This document shows positions 1 to 11,964 of a stretch of DNA of 64,000 nt, piece after piece. The notes under the pieces were generated by a model, which ran no database searches, had not been told where the DNA came from, and was given only the letters and a program-made list of their open reading frames with translations. The stretch comes from Physcia stellaris. Its lineage: Eukaryota; Ascomycota; Lecanoromycetes; Caliciales; Physciaceae. Every line of letters starts with the position of its first letter. Within the stretch, counting starts at the first letter, position 1. The stretch is from assembly GCA_018902385.1 (NCBI GenBank), contig JABSSW010000036.1, positions 434,001-498,000 of the forward strand, written 5' to 3'. Position numbers and translations under genes: made by a program.

Positions 1-1
1 C

Positions 2-1118
2 GCAATGGCCCAGATCCTCTACGGACTTGCTCTAAGGTTTTGCCTCTCCCAAGCCTTTGGACGTACGACATCGCTCATGAGACCTTTCAGACATGGCTGG
101 GGAACAACCGCGAATCCAACCCTGGGCCTCACCTACCTGTCCCAAGCAGCGTCCAATTCAGCAGCGATAGAATCCCAAGCCCTCCACTCCGGCATGAAGA
201 AAGGCGGTGCAGCGAAAGGCGAGCTCGTACTGGCCATGTACGAGCTCGCGAATTCGTTCCGGCATGGCTGGGGAGTGGAGAAGGATCCCGTGGCTGCGAG
301 GAGCTATTACGAGACGGCGGCGAACTTGGGCGATACGGATGCCATGAACGAGGTCGCTAGATGCTACGAGGAAGGCTTCGGGGGAAGAAAGGATAAGGTA
401 TGTTCCACCCATCGATCCAGTCTTTTGGAAGGAAAGAGGGCAGCTGTTTGGTTGCCCGATACCGTGGGACGAAAAAGCCCCGAGTGTTCAGTGTTCAATC
501 GGCAGCTCTGGCTTTTTCGGCGCATGCTTCAATCACACAAGAAAATCCTCATTTTGTTTTTATCGTTGCACATCATCACTCACTTCTCCTCAAATCGAAA
601 TCCCCCTCTCTCCCTCAAATCGACGGGAATCGGAGTCACGTTGGGCAGCAACACCGTTTTTGCCCCGTCCCTCCGAACTCGGCTGACATTGCCATCGTAC
701 CAATAGTACAAGGCAGCCCAGTACTATCGGCAAGCTGAACAGAACGGCAACAAGACTCTGGGTAACTCCTGGTATGTTACCTTGCTTTTCTTTCCTCCCT
801 GACCCTCGGCATCACTTCCTATTCCCCCGTGTGCCCAAAGACAGATTATGCACGTGCCTTGCTCGGGTTATCGAAGCATGGCGTAAATCGACGCGTGCAA
901 GACGTCCAGCTCTTTCCCGGCGTTTTTGGCGCGTTTCATGCCCTTTCATCCAGACTGGCCCGATTGGCCACCGAACGCCTTCCCATTCTATAGGGGTGTG
1001 CAGTATGCTGGGAAAGAGACAGGGGGGTTCTGGTACGACTTGCCGCTTTCGAATGTGAGGCTAACGGTGTGGTGATGGATTTAGGATATGGAAAGACAAG
1101 TACAAGCCCAAAGAATAA
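2..1118 (+). CDS. Sel1-repeat protein, 3' part (DSF2/Nif1-like)
   Basis: The gene runs in from the left edge, so the 5' end is missing. The visible part holds Sel1-type helical repeats (for example ALR-HGWGTTANPTLGLTYL, then ANSFRHGWGVEKDPVAARSYY followed by AANLGDTDAMNEVARCYEEG). Sel1 repeats are protein-binding scaffolds. I place introns at 37-90 (54 bp, phase-neutral, no stop, so it could also be read through), 398-706 and 772-1084. Splicing joins KDK to YKAAQYYRQAEQNG and ends NSWIWKDKYKPKE before TAA at 1116-1118. That repeat pattern with a GNSWI(W/Y)K tail resembles fungal DSF2/Nif1-type cell-cycle or morphogenesis regulators; the name is inferred from memory of the family. The two later introns are unusually long (about 310 bp each) for this window. 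The Sel1 identity is secure, the exact family less so. Confidence 0.75.
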
Positions 1119-2022
1119 GGCTTTCGTTACCTTGGTACCAATCCGAGCATGCAGGTACGTGCATCTCTACGACTTTGGGCGATCCGGCTGATGAGACAGA
1201 AGCGATGTGACGCATTGGTGTCGACGTATATTGGGTTAGTGGCAGCACCGTATGGATCCTTACAATGTTGTTTGTTGTCATGTCTCAGAACAAGTAGAAA
1301 TCATCAAATGAAGCTATTGGGATTTGCCACTCCAAGTAGGGAAAAAATTTAAATTGCTATTTTGGGGTATCTGTTGATCGACCGGCTCTTCCTGCCATGA
1401 AAGATCCACCTAACGTCATGGCGATGCAAATATCATTGCCTCGTAATAAAGATAGCATTCGCTCGAAAGAAGCGAACCACGGTCCAATGGCGGAGATTCC
1501 TGCCGATAAAGGATCGAGATCGCTCGGGAGATGTACCGCCCCAAAAAAAGCCCCGTTGAAGAGAGCAAGAAGGAAGATCCAAAGCAAAGGCGCTGCGTCA
1601 GACATCGTGGATAGCGTAATCGTTTGCTCGTTTGTAAGTGCCAACTGTATACGATCGTATGACTATTTGTCTTTGCTAGAAAATTCGCCGCACGCAAGCT
1701 GGCAAAGCGTGGCCGGGCGTTGGAAGTAAACATCCTCCGTTTCATTACCACCCACCATCGCTGAATCGCAAGAATTAATGGAAGTATCGAATGTCGTCAC
1801 TAGTGATCAGACAGCCAAAAAAGTAGAAAAGGTATCGCTATCCGCTAAAGTCCAAACATATGAAAATCGTGCATGCCATCTTTCCCTTGCGGGATGTCGT
1901 GTTCTGTATAAACAGTTGCCTGATTGCGTACTGAACGCTCTGCGATCTCTGGTAGTGATGTGTATGGGAATCGTTAGAAAAATGGGTCGCTGGTTGTATG
2001 ATTGCTGTCGTGAATGTCGTAA
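1119..2022. other. intergenic, no supported gene
   Basis: This stretch lies between the ends of two converging genes (Sel1-repeat + and bZIP -). It holds overlapping short open frames on both strands with no recognisable domain. One, on the minus strand from an ATG near 1602, has a hydrophobic start, but nothing else supports it. I see no RNA gene or repeat. Confidence 0.5.
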
Positions 2023-3961
2023 TCAGTTGATAGATTCTCCATTTTCTGGCCTCGTCGTGCCAGAATTACTTTGGGCCACCATCCGTGCAAAATCGCGAAC
2101 GACGTTTGTCGGAATCTCATCCCACATGAGAGAGCGTGTATAGACCTCTGCCGCGGAACCTTGTTTGCCTTGCCTCATAGCAGCGAGCGCTTCACCAAGG
2201 TTCCTTCGACGGGGTGGCGGAGGGGGCTCGGGTTCGTGAAAGAGCTCGTCGGTCATCCCACCATATTGTTTTGAGGCGAGAGTGTACGCTTGCTCGTTCT
2301 GCTGTCGTTCGCTTGGGGTGACCAGATGATGGTGAAATGTAGAGATCGGTGAATGTGACAGGCTCGAGTATTGAGCAGGGCCGAGTGGTGCGATAGACGT
2401 GCTTTGCGAAGCCCGCCTCATGGCTCTCGGGCTTTGGTGTGGCAAGGGCTGAACTGGCGGGAGCCCTGCATCTTTGTAGATGTTGTCGAGCACAGCGGCC
2501 GACGCCACTCGGACGTCTTCAGGCATCCTAGGAATAGAGGCAGGAGATGTTGCGGTATTACTTGATGCTACCCAAGCGCCACATAGAAGAAGCATGAGAA
2601 GCAGGCCAGATGTGGCTGTTTTGTCCTCATCCCTGCTGCAAGTCCGTTCCCTTTTCGGCATGACCGCAAGCGGATTTTCCTGCTTCACGTCTGGCTCTAC
2701 ACTGAAGTCGTTGACCATTGTGAAGTTATCCCAAGGGCTATTCTCCATTGTAAGATGATCGAACTCGGAGAAGTCGGTGGAATATCCCGTGGAACTCGGC
2801 ACGGCTGACATCGAGATGCTCTCGAGCTTCTGGGCTTGCTCTGTCAGGGCGGCGTTTTTCTTGCGGAGTTCTCCGGTCTCAAGAGTGTGGCACCGGATCA
2901 TCTCCTCCTTGTCTAACATGAGCTGATCGATGTAGTTCTGGAATTGCTGTTGGGTGACCTGGAGGCTCTCTTTCTCTTGCTCTAATTCCTGCACCCGGAG
3001 TCTCATCTCTCCTAGTGAATCCTCTAACTCCGTGATAACATTACTGGTTTGCTTCTTTTCTTCTTCCAGCCTCTCAGTATGTTGCTTCTTCCTTTGCCTA
3101 GAATCCAGTCTGCAATCCTGTTAGTATGAAGATACAGGATGACTGGATCTGGGTCCGAACTTACGCTGCTTGGCGGTTTCGTAGGAGGCGTTTTTGTTGC
3201 TTTAATTCCTTGATCTCTTGTTCATCGGTTGTTTGGGTGATGAGCGTATCAATAGTCCGCAAAGTCCGCTCAGCTGGGATCTCAAAACGAGCGTTCTTTT
3301 TCCGAATTCCGTCCCGTCTAAGAAGCGGCGGATTAGGGTTAAAGGGCGGGCTGGTCAGATGAAGGTGTTTCGGCATGGAATGGAGGTCGATATGATCATT
3401 TGACGAGCTCGACATCCAGTCTTGAGCGGATTGGGGCGATGCAGACAAGGCATGATTGTGCTGATACAGGGCGCCCGGTTCTGCGGGCAGGCCTCCGTAA
3501 AACTGAGGATTTGCAGTGCCGGCAGGGTCGTGGGTGTGCTCGAAGGTGGTGTTCTTTAGCTCATAGGTAGTGGGGAAATGATCATAGGCGGCGGTTGGGG
3601 TGAGCGAGCCCGGCGTGTTGGGCGGATGCCACTGGGTCGGAGGGTAGGTGGGAGGATGGGGGGCGTCTTGGGTGGTGAACTGCTGAGGATGATGTTCGAG
3701 GAAGTAATGGGCGGGAGCGGTGGCTGCGGCGTCGCCGTTGTATGGGAAAGCCATCAAGCGATCCGTCCTCGGGGAGTAGAGATGAGCGGCATCATCCAGA
3801 GAGGCCGGGTGCTGGTCGTGAGGTTGAGTCGGGGACATGGCTAGGGAGTCGGGGTTGTCGAGGATGTGGTCATCCAGCACACTGGTGACACTGTCGATGT
3901 CTTCGTCTGGACGGACATGTGACGAGCTGTTGTAGTTGTAGGTGTGAGCCAGACGGGCCAT
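2023..3961 (-). CDS. bZIP transcription factor, possibly membrane-anchored (CREB3/LziP-like)
   Basis: Two exons, 3961-3165 and 3109-2023, with a 55-bp GTAAGT..CAG intron, give 627 aa. The intron falls inside the basic region; splicing joins RLLRNRQAA to LDSRQRKKQHTERLE, which gives the bZIP signature N-x7-R (NRQAALDSR) at about residues 254-290. A leucine-zipper coiled coil follows to about residue 360. The N-terminal 220 residues are His/Pro/Gln-rich, as in activation domains. At about residues 432-447 there is a short hydrophobic run (SGLLLMLLLCGAWVA), which could be a single membrane span. If so, the protein would be a membrane-tethered factor released by cleavage, as in the CREB3/LZIP group. 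The bZIP call is firm. The anchor is inferred and the segment is short for a span. A C-terminal acidic and Arg-rich tail ends at residue 627. Confidence 0.85.
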
Positions 3962-6312
3962 AGTATGGCGACTTCCCGACTTTGCCTGAACAGGCGGTGA
4001 AGACTTGATATTTGTGAGATCAGGGAAGAAAAGCGGGCAGGCGGGGTGTGGATCGGTCGAGCCCGCTAGTCCCGAAAGAAAATGCAGTCCCAGTGACAGG
4101 ACAGGAATAAGTAAGAATAGTCCCCCCTCTTCCCTCTACCTGACTCTGCCACCCAGATAAAGTAGCGTGTCGACCGATAAGGGAGAGCAGGGCTAGAGAA
4201 CAAGCTCTGATAATTATAAACAATCCACCGATCTCGACTTTGGGGTTGATTGACGAGAGTGATAGTCACTCTGCTTCCCAGAAACAGCCAGAATCTCGAA
4301 TCAGTAGAAGGACGAGACAGCAGGGATGGTCAAGGTTCTTATTGTTAGATCCCCTAATGCATCTGCTCGCTCGCTATTCTTTCTTCTCTCTCTCTCTGCC
4401 CTTGTCCCGCTTCTGGTTGAAGGACGAAAAAGGGTGCACTCTACTGCAGTGGGAATTGGCGAGGCGATCCGTGCCGTCGCAGCGAATCAGTCGATGATGC
4501 CCAGTCTCCTGCGAGACCGTCTCCCTCTGCTCTCCACAGCACGGGCAGCGCAGGCTCGGAGGTGGGTAGGGCACGACGGCTCAGACAGTAGCGGGTTCTC
4601 CGATCAAGAGGGAATCGATGATGCTGCTGCTTTTCGCCGTCGGTCCTGGGGAAGTGTGCAGGCTCGAGTGCGTCAAGTGTCGGTAGTGCTTCTGGGTAGC
4701 TGTCGGGGTCAGTTGAAGGTCTGTCTTGGTTATTGGCAGCTTCAGGGTGCAGGATGCAAAGAGCAGCCGCTCTTGGCCCAAAGCGACCTAGGGTTGGGTA
4801 GACATGCAGTTTGGCAGACCAGCTCAAGCCAGGCGACAAATCAACGGGCCACATCACCCATCGACCCAGCGTGAACCGTCTCAACATCTCCAGAGTCTCT
4901 CCCTGCTGCCGGCCGCGACCCTGCTCTTGGCAATTATGCTTATGTTTGTGACGCCAGGCCTGCTTCCATAAGAGTCGGGATGCCACTCATATCGATGTGG
5001 GGAAGATGTGATTGCAGCGCTCATGCTGGCGGCAAGATATTCATCTTCAACATCCAATCAATTCCATGATTGCTGGACTCCCTCCCCCTCCGTCCAGAAG
5101 ATGCATCCTTGGAGATGGTGAAAGCCTTTTGCTTTCTTGAAATTGTTGCTACCCGACCGTGTTTGTGCCCTATCGGAGTAACAATCGTGATCCGAAAGTC
5201 GGCATCCCATCGACCAAGGTACCTGATACGACCTCTCTGTCATCAGGCCAAGCCGTTGACCTAAAGAGTCCAATCAACGTCATGCCGTTGCTTACGGCAA
5301 TCCAGTCTCTAGCGAATGTATTATCGCACACGACTTTGATCAGCTGGGGCAGTTTCGAATTTAGTGGTATGATAATGCAGGATCTGATCGGGTGTCTAGC
5401 TGCGTAAAATCGGGTAAGGATGATGGTTCGTAGATGCAGAATCGTATGATAGGGACAGGCTCAGAAGGAGTCTAGTTTACACTTCCTTTCTCTCCATCAG
5501 AGATTATCACATGCAACCAACTTGAGCAATCACTCGCCTTCTCCTGGAGGAATTATTGCACGAGCCCCTCGCACTCACCTTCGGATCCGCCCTCGGGATT
5601 TCATCATCGCTAATCGATCGGAACGAAAGAGATGGTGACACTTACATGGTGGAGGTCGCAGATACGTTGCGCTCTCCATGCTTTCCTTTGGGACACTAGT
5701 CATACTTCTCATTGATTGCCGTCATTGAGCACTATCGAATGGAAAATGGCCGGGATGTCGCTGTTTATTGCAAAGTCTGTCAACCTGTCCGTAGAACAAA
5801 GTAGCACGCCGGTGATTCGAAAAGTCAGAAATTACCCGTAACAGAGATCGCCTAGGATACGCTCAATAAACACGACGCCATCAATAGAGCGCCTCGTCGC
5901 GCAAACGTACGGTCGTGGTTTGACTTTCCAGACACAAGTAAGGGGTTCTAAGAGATTCCTGAAAACCATGAATTAGGCTACATGGGTCTACCTAAGATAT
6001 ACAGCTAGGAGGCATATTGGAAGATAAAGAAAAGGAAAAGAAGCCCAGTTTGCATCCAGCTGGGGAACCTTTCTTCTCACGAATATGCTACTTTTGCCGC
6101 TACGTGACCTTGTTGGTGTGTGTGTTGGTGTGTGCGAGTCGTTAACAGAAGACTGAAGATCATTAGTTTCACTTCTCCCGCTGCCCAGGCAGATGTTGTT
6201 CAAGAAGTCTAGTTTGCCCGACGGTACTACCACAGTGTGGAATAATATTTTGGCAGGATTTGGCCCGCAGTCATAGCGTCCCAACATTCTGGAACTTGCT
6301 TAGGCGGTTCTA
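3962..6312. other. intergenic, upstream of the bZIP gene
   Basis: About 2.3 kb without a gene I can support. It should carry the promoter and 5' UTR of the bZIP gene; a CT-rich tract lies at about 4375-4400. Open frames of 181-182 codons lie on both strands at 4326-4986 but overlap each other antisense and show no domain. A GT-rich run at 6111-6135 lies in the 3' region of the CCCH gene. No RNA gene or long repeat was seen. Confidence 0.5.
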
Positions 6313-7994
6313 TCAGAACTTCACAAAGTCCTGTTGCTGAGATAGAGCATGGGCGTCGTCAGAGTCTGGTGCGTCTATCATATCTTCGTCGAGGCCATCC
6401 GAGTCAACATCTTCGCTGTCAATCTCTTCAAAGTCTCCCTCGTCGCTGCTTAGATCACTGGAGTCATCGGATGACTTGCCAGGATTCCTTTGGCCTTTAC
6501 TTCCTGTAGCGTTAGCTGCATGCTTTTTTATTTGACCTGCTCTGTCTACATGTGGCAAACGACACTTCTTTTGGCCACATACACCAGTGTTAGCATAATC
6601 GGGACATTCACGAATGTGGCGTTCAGCACAGCTAGCGCCTTTCGCGCAATATCCTAAAGTAGCGAAATCCCTACAAACGGGAGCTGAGGGATTGGCACGA
6701 ACATGCGCATAGCGGCATTCTGGATTGGAACAGTGTCCACGGAGGTAATGCATGCACGCAGGAACTCGTTGCGGAGTAGCTACGTGCGAGAGGTCGCAAG
6801 ATTCGCCAGCCGTACAACTACCTTTCTGCAGGTAGTCTAGGCAGATGGCAACAGCGTTTGGGTCGTGGGTAAAGGGACATAGAGGGCCCTTGAGACATCG
6901 GCCTAGAATGACATACGTTAGTGCAATCTGTATCTCCAATTAACAACTTAATAAGGCAAGAAGAGGCAATTCCAGCCAAGCACCAGGCGGGGAATGAGAA
7001 GGGTTACCGGTGGCGGTGAAGTGCCTGCACAATTTGTCGATTTTCCTTCGAGGACCGTTATTCCTAATCAACATCAGCGACACTCGTTATGATCACTGTA
7101 TAGTCGTATTGATGATTGAAAAGACATTCCTACTTACTTCCTCGCCTTGACAAGCCCTGATCGATAGAGATTGCCGTTCCTGCTGCGATAAAAAGTGACG
7201 CCACCAACGTTAGCTTGTTTTGGAGTATGATGCGCGGAAGTCGAAACGTCTATAAAACGTCAATCCCATAGTTGATTAAAAGGGTATTTTCACACCGTTT
7301 ACCCAAAATCCGAGAAAGCTTGCTGCCACCGCCCATTATTTGAAATCGCAGACCGTTGATTGTTATTTCATGCGTTGCGGGTCAGGAGGACATGGCATTA
7401 CTTTCAGTCGAGTGACCATTGATCGATTGTAAATGCCTCGTTATCCTAGCCTTTTCTCGTTGTTCTTCTTGCATAGCTTTGTGGCGGAGAGTCTCATTCA
7501 TGGCTTTCTTACGAAGTACCTTCTCTTTATCGTAAATTGATGTGTTGATAAGTTGCATGTGACGATCACGCTTGGAGACCCAGCCGGCGGATCTACCGCT
7601 GGAGTCCTTGTTGCCACTCTCCTGGGAACCTTTCCATTCATTGTTGGTGTTGCGGTCGGTGTTTGGATTGGTGGATGTTGGGTTGTTCATTATCAGAACA
7701 CGATTTCTGTGTGTAGTGTTCACTCGTCCGCCTCGACCTCGAGCACGAGCATAAGGTGTTGTTCGCGGCGGTCTCCAGGACCCAGAACCCCGTGATGATG
7801 CATAGTGACTGCTGAAGGGTGGCGATGGTATATTCTCAGAGTGGCCTGGGGGGACCGATGAATCCGAGCCAGCGTGAGTTCTATGCATATCAATTTGACC
7901 TTGATGCATCGTCAATTAAGCCACTGCACTGGTGTGAGTGCACCTTACTACTAAGCCGACTGATCCTAGCAAGTAAATCGTTCTCTTCCGACAT
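6313..7994 (-). CDS. CCCH zinc-finger protein (ZC3H3-like), interrupted by an in-frame TGA
   Basis: I read five exons: 7994-7949, 7899-7303, 7249-7138, 7063-7008 and 6902-6313, all with GT..AG introns in matching phase, 466 codons in all. The start MSEENDLLARISRLSSQ and the middle EITINGLRFQ .. TFYRSRNGNLYRSGLVKAR fit what I know of fungal ZC3H3-type RNA-binding proteins. The C-terminal half carries five CCCH fingers: CRHFTATGRCLKGPLCPFTH, CLDYLQKGSC..CDLSH, CMHYLRGHC..CRYAH, CRDFATLGYC..CAERH and CPDYANTGVC..CRLPH. An acidic Ser/Asp tail follows. ZC3H3 relatives act in mRNA polyadenylation and export. Oddity: a TGA at 7384-7382 (codon 188) interrupts exon 2 in frame, just before the conserved EITINGLRF segment. 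No intron can remove it without removing that segment, because there is no AG between them. It may be an assembly error, a null allele or readthrough. Confidence 0.8.
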
Positions 7995-8423
7995 AGCGAG
8001 CGAATAAAACGTCAAGATATGGGTGAACGTGGTTGAAAACCGACTCTCTCTGCTGTCAAACTCTGTAGAAGTAATCGTTGCAATTCAAGGGATAAGGTAG
8101 AGGAAGTTGTCGATCAAAAAGGAATCTGTCACGTCTGTGTAAAAGGCGGAAACTTAGAGGAAACATGACACTTTAGTAATCGTAATTTACGAGGGCAGTA
8201 CCAAGGCGTATCTGAATCAGGCTTAGCCTAGGTATCATTAAATCACTTGATCCCACGTTCATCGTAAATCTCCGGACCGGTTATAGAACATTGAATGTAT
8301 TTCGACCTAGGGGCGTGGATCTAATAGCATATCTCAATGTCTATAATGATTGTGGTTCTTTGGAAAGGACCCTGCCTGAGGTGGCTCATAGCCAGCAATT
8401 TTGAACTATACAGAAGCTCCTTA
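7995..8423. other. intergenic between CCCH and TFG2 genes
   Basis: Promoter side of the CCCH gene and 3' side of TFG2, both on the minus strand. No open frame, RNA gene or repeat could be supported here. Confidence 0.5.
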
Positions 8424-9725
8424 TCACTGAATAAGGACGTCTTCCATCTCAACATTGTCTTCATCGACTTCCCCCACTTCGATATCCGACATTGAGGCGT
8501 CTTCTGGCGCGTCCTCTGCTTTAGGAATTACGTAGTTTCCGATCCTGTCGCTGGCTGCCTTGAGCTGCCATTTCCCATTACGTTTACCGCCTTTGACGAG
8601 ATGAGCCACTTCTTCCAACTTTCCCCTCAAATAGGATTCCGGCTGCCGAATGGAATGGAGAAGGCTCTTCCAAGGCCAGAACTCGTATTGCTTGAAGCAG
8701 CCGAAAATAGCATCCAGGAGCTCGTTCTCTGGCATACGTGCTGCCTTGAGTTTTTGGGACTTTTTACCGACTTTGCTCGTTTTCTGTACGTGTTAAGTAT
8801 TCCCTCGAGACATCCCGATATAATAGGTGAGGACTTACGATGAACGTTGCAAACGAGTTATCGAATGCTTGGCCTCCTATGTTAGTAGTGGATACAACTG
8901 AATTGTCGAAGCCAGTGGTCTTCTTCTCCTTCTCCATCTTCGCTCTGATATCCATAGCTCTTTTAAAGCTCTGATTGTCCACGGGAAGGCATTTGATTTC
9001 TTTTTGTATCCGACCAGCTAGGGCTGTCTGTTCTTATATTCACTATATTAGTAACCACGTGGCAGGAAGGTCAGCATAGCTCACTGGGAACACCGCGTCG
9101 CCCGTGAGTTTTGCGACTCTTCTCGATGCCCTGTGGGCCATATCTTAAGCGACCCTGGAATGCCGAACTTTGGGCTAGGGGCGGAGTGGAACCATCTTCA
9201 AGCTTGGGAGTGGCACGCAGATTCGGGGTGTAACCTGGTAGGTCCTTCTCGCTGAAGACGAATGTGTTTGTCGGAATTGGATTTGTGATGTCTAACAAGT
9301 ACTCTTGTGGAAGTATGTACTGTTGGGCCACCTCTGGTTCTAGCAGAAGACTCATCTAGAGGGAGGAACAATTAGTATGCTTTTGAGTAACAAGACAAAA
9401 TCTAAGCTCGTAAGCTAGTCAAGAGACTCACCCTTTTGACCTCATTCAAGCTCCCTTCCACTCTTACTCTGCCAAGTACGATCTCTTGATCCTCGTTTAA
9501 CTTTGACCAACTCTCCCATAACATTCTCGGAATTCGGGTCAGAAACAAGCCCTGTGATGCAGCCGTAAAATCTAGATCTCCTGTATCTTCGTAAATGTCT
9601 TCGTCCGCTTGCAGCGCAGGAGCTATGTCCATAAGATTAGGCTCCGACTTGATCCAGCCATCTCCAGATTTGCTGTCCGGGTCCATCTTCATGACAGCAT
9701 GTCCGTTCCCGTGCATTGTTGTCAT
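8424..9725 (-). CDS. TFG2: TFIIF beta subunit (Tfg2), RNA polymerase II general transcription factor
   Basis: Four exons, 9725-9432, 9355-9085, 9032-8839 and 8783-8424, with introns of 76, 52 and 55 bp in consistent phase, give 372 aa, the usual size for filamentous fungi. The N-terminal dimerisation region carries DLDFTAASQGLFLTRIP and the middle NTFVFSEKDLPGY. After splicing, PKQTALAGRIQKE is restored, the hallmark linker segment of the family. The C-terminal winged helix reads ELLDAIFGCFKQYEFWPWK then PESYLRGKLEEVAHLVKGG, followed by a short acidic tail. The protein pairs with the alpha subunit to hold RNA polymerase II in the pre-initiation complex. I chose the ATG at 9725 because the frame upstream lacks family likeness; a second ATG 13 codons in (MKMDPD) is possible. 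CSN4 starts divergently 313 bp away. I see no defect. Confidence 0.93.
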
Positions 9726-10038
9726 ATCTGTATATGCCTTAAAAATCTGCGTATGCGCCGATACGAACTGTGAGAACGTTCCATTTAGATTCGTAACGAG
9801 GCGTTGTTCACGTAGAGAAATCAAACAATGAATTCAACACAAAGCGCGGAATGAGATTCAGGTTGCTGGGCATGTGAAAGATACGTAACATTCGTGGCGC
9901 TGTAATATTACACACTCTTGGCAGACATGGTAATTGAATACAACACCCACCAACTTTGCATTGTGACAGTCACTTTCTTAGCAACAGTTGCTTCTTTTTC
10001 TGTCGGTGCTCAGAATCCTGATGCACTGATCAACTATC
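9726..10038. promoter_or_regulatory. divergent promoter of TFG2 and CSN4
   Basis: A 313-bp spacer between the start codons of two housekeeping genes on opposite strands. It must hold both promoters and 5' UTRs. I could not assign individual factor sites with confidence. Confidence 0.5.
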
Positions 10039-11350
10039 ATGGCGTCCGCAGAAGTCGTGTCGGTCCTGGCGAAATTGGAATCCTCGTCTACGTCTCAACA
10101 GGATAAGGTCCCGAATTACAACGACCTTCTCCACAATATCATTACCGAGTCCGATACAGCTCATTTGGGTCCCAATCTAACGGCATTCATTGACTCGATA
10201 CTTGGTGATACGTTAGGGATCGTCAGTGCGCGTCCTTTGTTAAACACTGCCGTAGAAGCTATACGCTCAATCAAAGACATCGACAATAAAATATCAGCCG
10301 GCACTCGCGCTCTGCAGACTTTAGAGCCTCGAGTGGTATCTTTCGAAGAACAAGATGCAACTATCAGAGAGGTTCTCGCAGACGCGTATCAGGAAAACGA
10401 TGAATTTCTCGAAGCCGCAAGAATGCTTCAAGGCATCCAGCTAGAGTCATCACAGCGCAGAATCACAGATGACTCAAAAGTCCGAACCTGGATTCGGATT
10501 TGCCGTTTGTTCCTTGAAGAGGATGATACTACGAGTGCAGAGACTTATCTCAATCGTGCCAAAAACCTCCTGTATAAAGTCAATGACCAGGAACTCAATC
10601 TACAATTTCAACTTTCCCAAGCACGTATCCTGGACGCTCGTAGAAGCTTCATAGAAGCTAGTCAGGTCTATCACAACGTTAGTTTCTCCATGATGTTGGA
10701 GGAGGGCGAGCGTTTACGTACGTTGTCCTCCGCAATAGTCTGTGCTATTCTCGCACCGGCTGGCCCACAACGTTCACGAACATTAGCAAAGCTTTACAAG
10801 GACGAACGAGCACCTCAAATGGAGGAATTCAGCATTCTTGAGAAGATGTTCCTGGACCGTTTACTTACGCCCAAGGAAGTGGCCGCCTTTGCGGACAAGC
10901 TTGCTCCTCATCAGCTGGCAGAAACTGCGGATGGCTCTACAGTTCTAGCCAAGGCCGTCACAGAGCACAATCTGCTTGCTGCTTCTAGACTATACAATAA
11001 TATCGGTGTCGCCGAGCTCGGACTCTTGCTAGATCTTGAGGCCGAGAAGGCCGAGGAATACGCCTCCCGTATGCTTGAGCAAGGCCGCGTTACCGGCCGT
11101 ATAGACCAGATAGACGGGATGATATTTTTCGGTGGCCACAAGGGAGGTAGTGATAGAGTGAACACTGCCAAAGCTAACGGCATGGCACGGACCGATCTTA
11201 GGAATTGGGATCATAAAGTCCAGGGAATTACAGAGGAGGTGGAACGAGTTGCTTCCCTTCTGCAAGCACAATTTCCAGTATGTTGAGACCACTTGTGTGT
11301 GATCTAAGGCTGATCGGAATTAGCATCTTGAGACAAGAACCAGTGCTTGA
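10039..11350 (+). CDS. csn4: COP9 signalosome subunit 4 (PCI-domain protein)
   Basis: The main frame 10039-11286 is continuous for 415 codons. It shows the CSN4 layout: helical repeats (LEAARMLQGIQLES, TSAETYLNRAKNLL, FIEASQVYHNVSFS) followed by a PCI domain (EEFSILEKMFLDRLLT, LYNNIGVAELGLLLDLEAEKAEEYASRML, GRIDQIDGMIFF). The COP9 signalosome removes Nedd8 from cullins and so controls ubiquitin ligases and fungal development. The unspliced frame ends QFPVC. A credible 46-bp intron (GTATGT at 11278, branch CTGAT, AG at 11323) would instead end QFPHLETRTSA at 11350, closer in length to relatives; I give that end but both are possible. Divergent from TFG2. Confidence 0.92.
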
Positions 11351-11964
11351 TCACTTCTAGATCAGTACAAATCAGACGACTCTGGACAGTCTATTCTTTG
11401 ATCTCCCACAAGGCTACAGGGGTCGTATCTCCGTGGTGTACTATATGAGGTACGGAGATCCATGGCAGTCATAAACTGACCAGCATTCAGCTATGGATCG
11501 CGACGGTCAGCCAGCTAACTTTTTGGAAGGCTCTTAGACAGAACAGTCTCGACAGTCTTGCGCAAGTTCTTATGAGGAACGGCCTTTTCATCACATAAAA
11601 ATGGACGAGTTCCGTTATTGAGCTCACCTCACTACAGATGGCGGGTCTTATTGAGGCGACTGAACCTTAAACGAACAGTATGATGGTTCAACCTACTTAG
11701 CTTTCCATGAAATCATTGTCCAGAGACTACTCACAGCAACTCTCTATCTAATGCCTATGGATCAATTTACGTGCTTACTTTAGGAGGCCCCGGGTTTTAG
11801 TCTAGTCCTGACCCACGATTATATCAGTTTACGCCCCCTAGCCCAGGGGGTACCAAGGCATGAACCTCACTCCAATGTATTTACCCAATCAATGGAGCAA
11901 TACTACCTCGAATGTAATGAGTACCAAGATGTCAATCTTCGCATTGTCTAAATTCATCAGGCTC
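11351..11964. other. intergenic, contains a dispersed repeat
   Basis: Converging 3' ends of CSN4 (+) and the MFS transporter (-). No gene seen. It holds one copy of a short sequence that recurs near 37.8 kb (see 11783-11821). Confidence 0.5.
11783..11821 (+). repeat. 39-bp dispersed repeat, copy A
   Basis: Begins GGAGGCCCCG and ends ACCCACGATTA. It matches 37810-37848 at 33 of 39 positions on the same strand, with no similarity outside the 39 bp that I can see. Both copies lie in intergenic DNA. It could be the end of a small transposon or LTR; I found no inverted partner nearby. Confidence 0.6.

Noticed and set aside
1357-1751. Overlapping plus and minus frames of 95-111 codons, one with a hydrophobic N-terminus
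   Set aside because: Antisense to each other, no domain, no intron logic; probably chance frames between converging genes.
4326-4986. Two 180-codon frames, one with a signal-peptide-like start (LFFLLSLSALVPLL)
   Set aside because: They overlap on opposite strands in the upstream region of the bZIP gene, with low-complexity composition and no family likeness.
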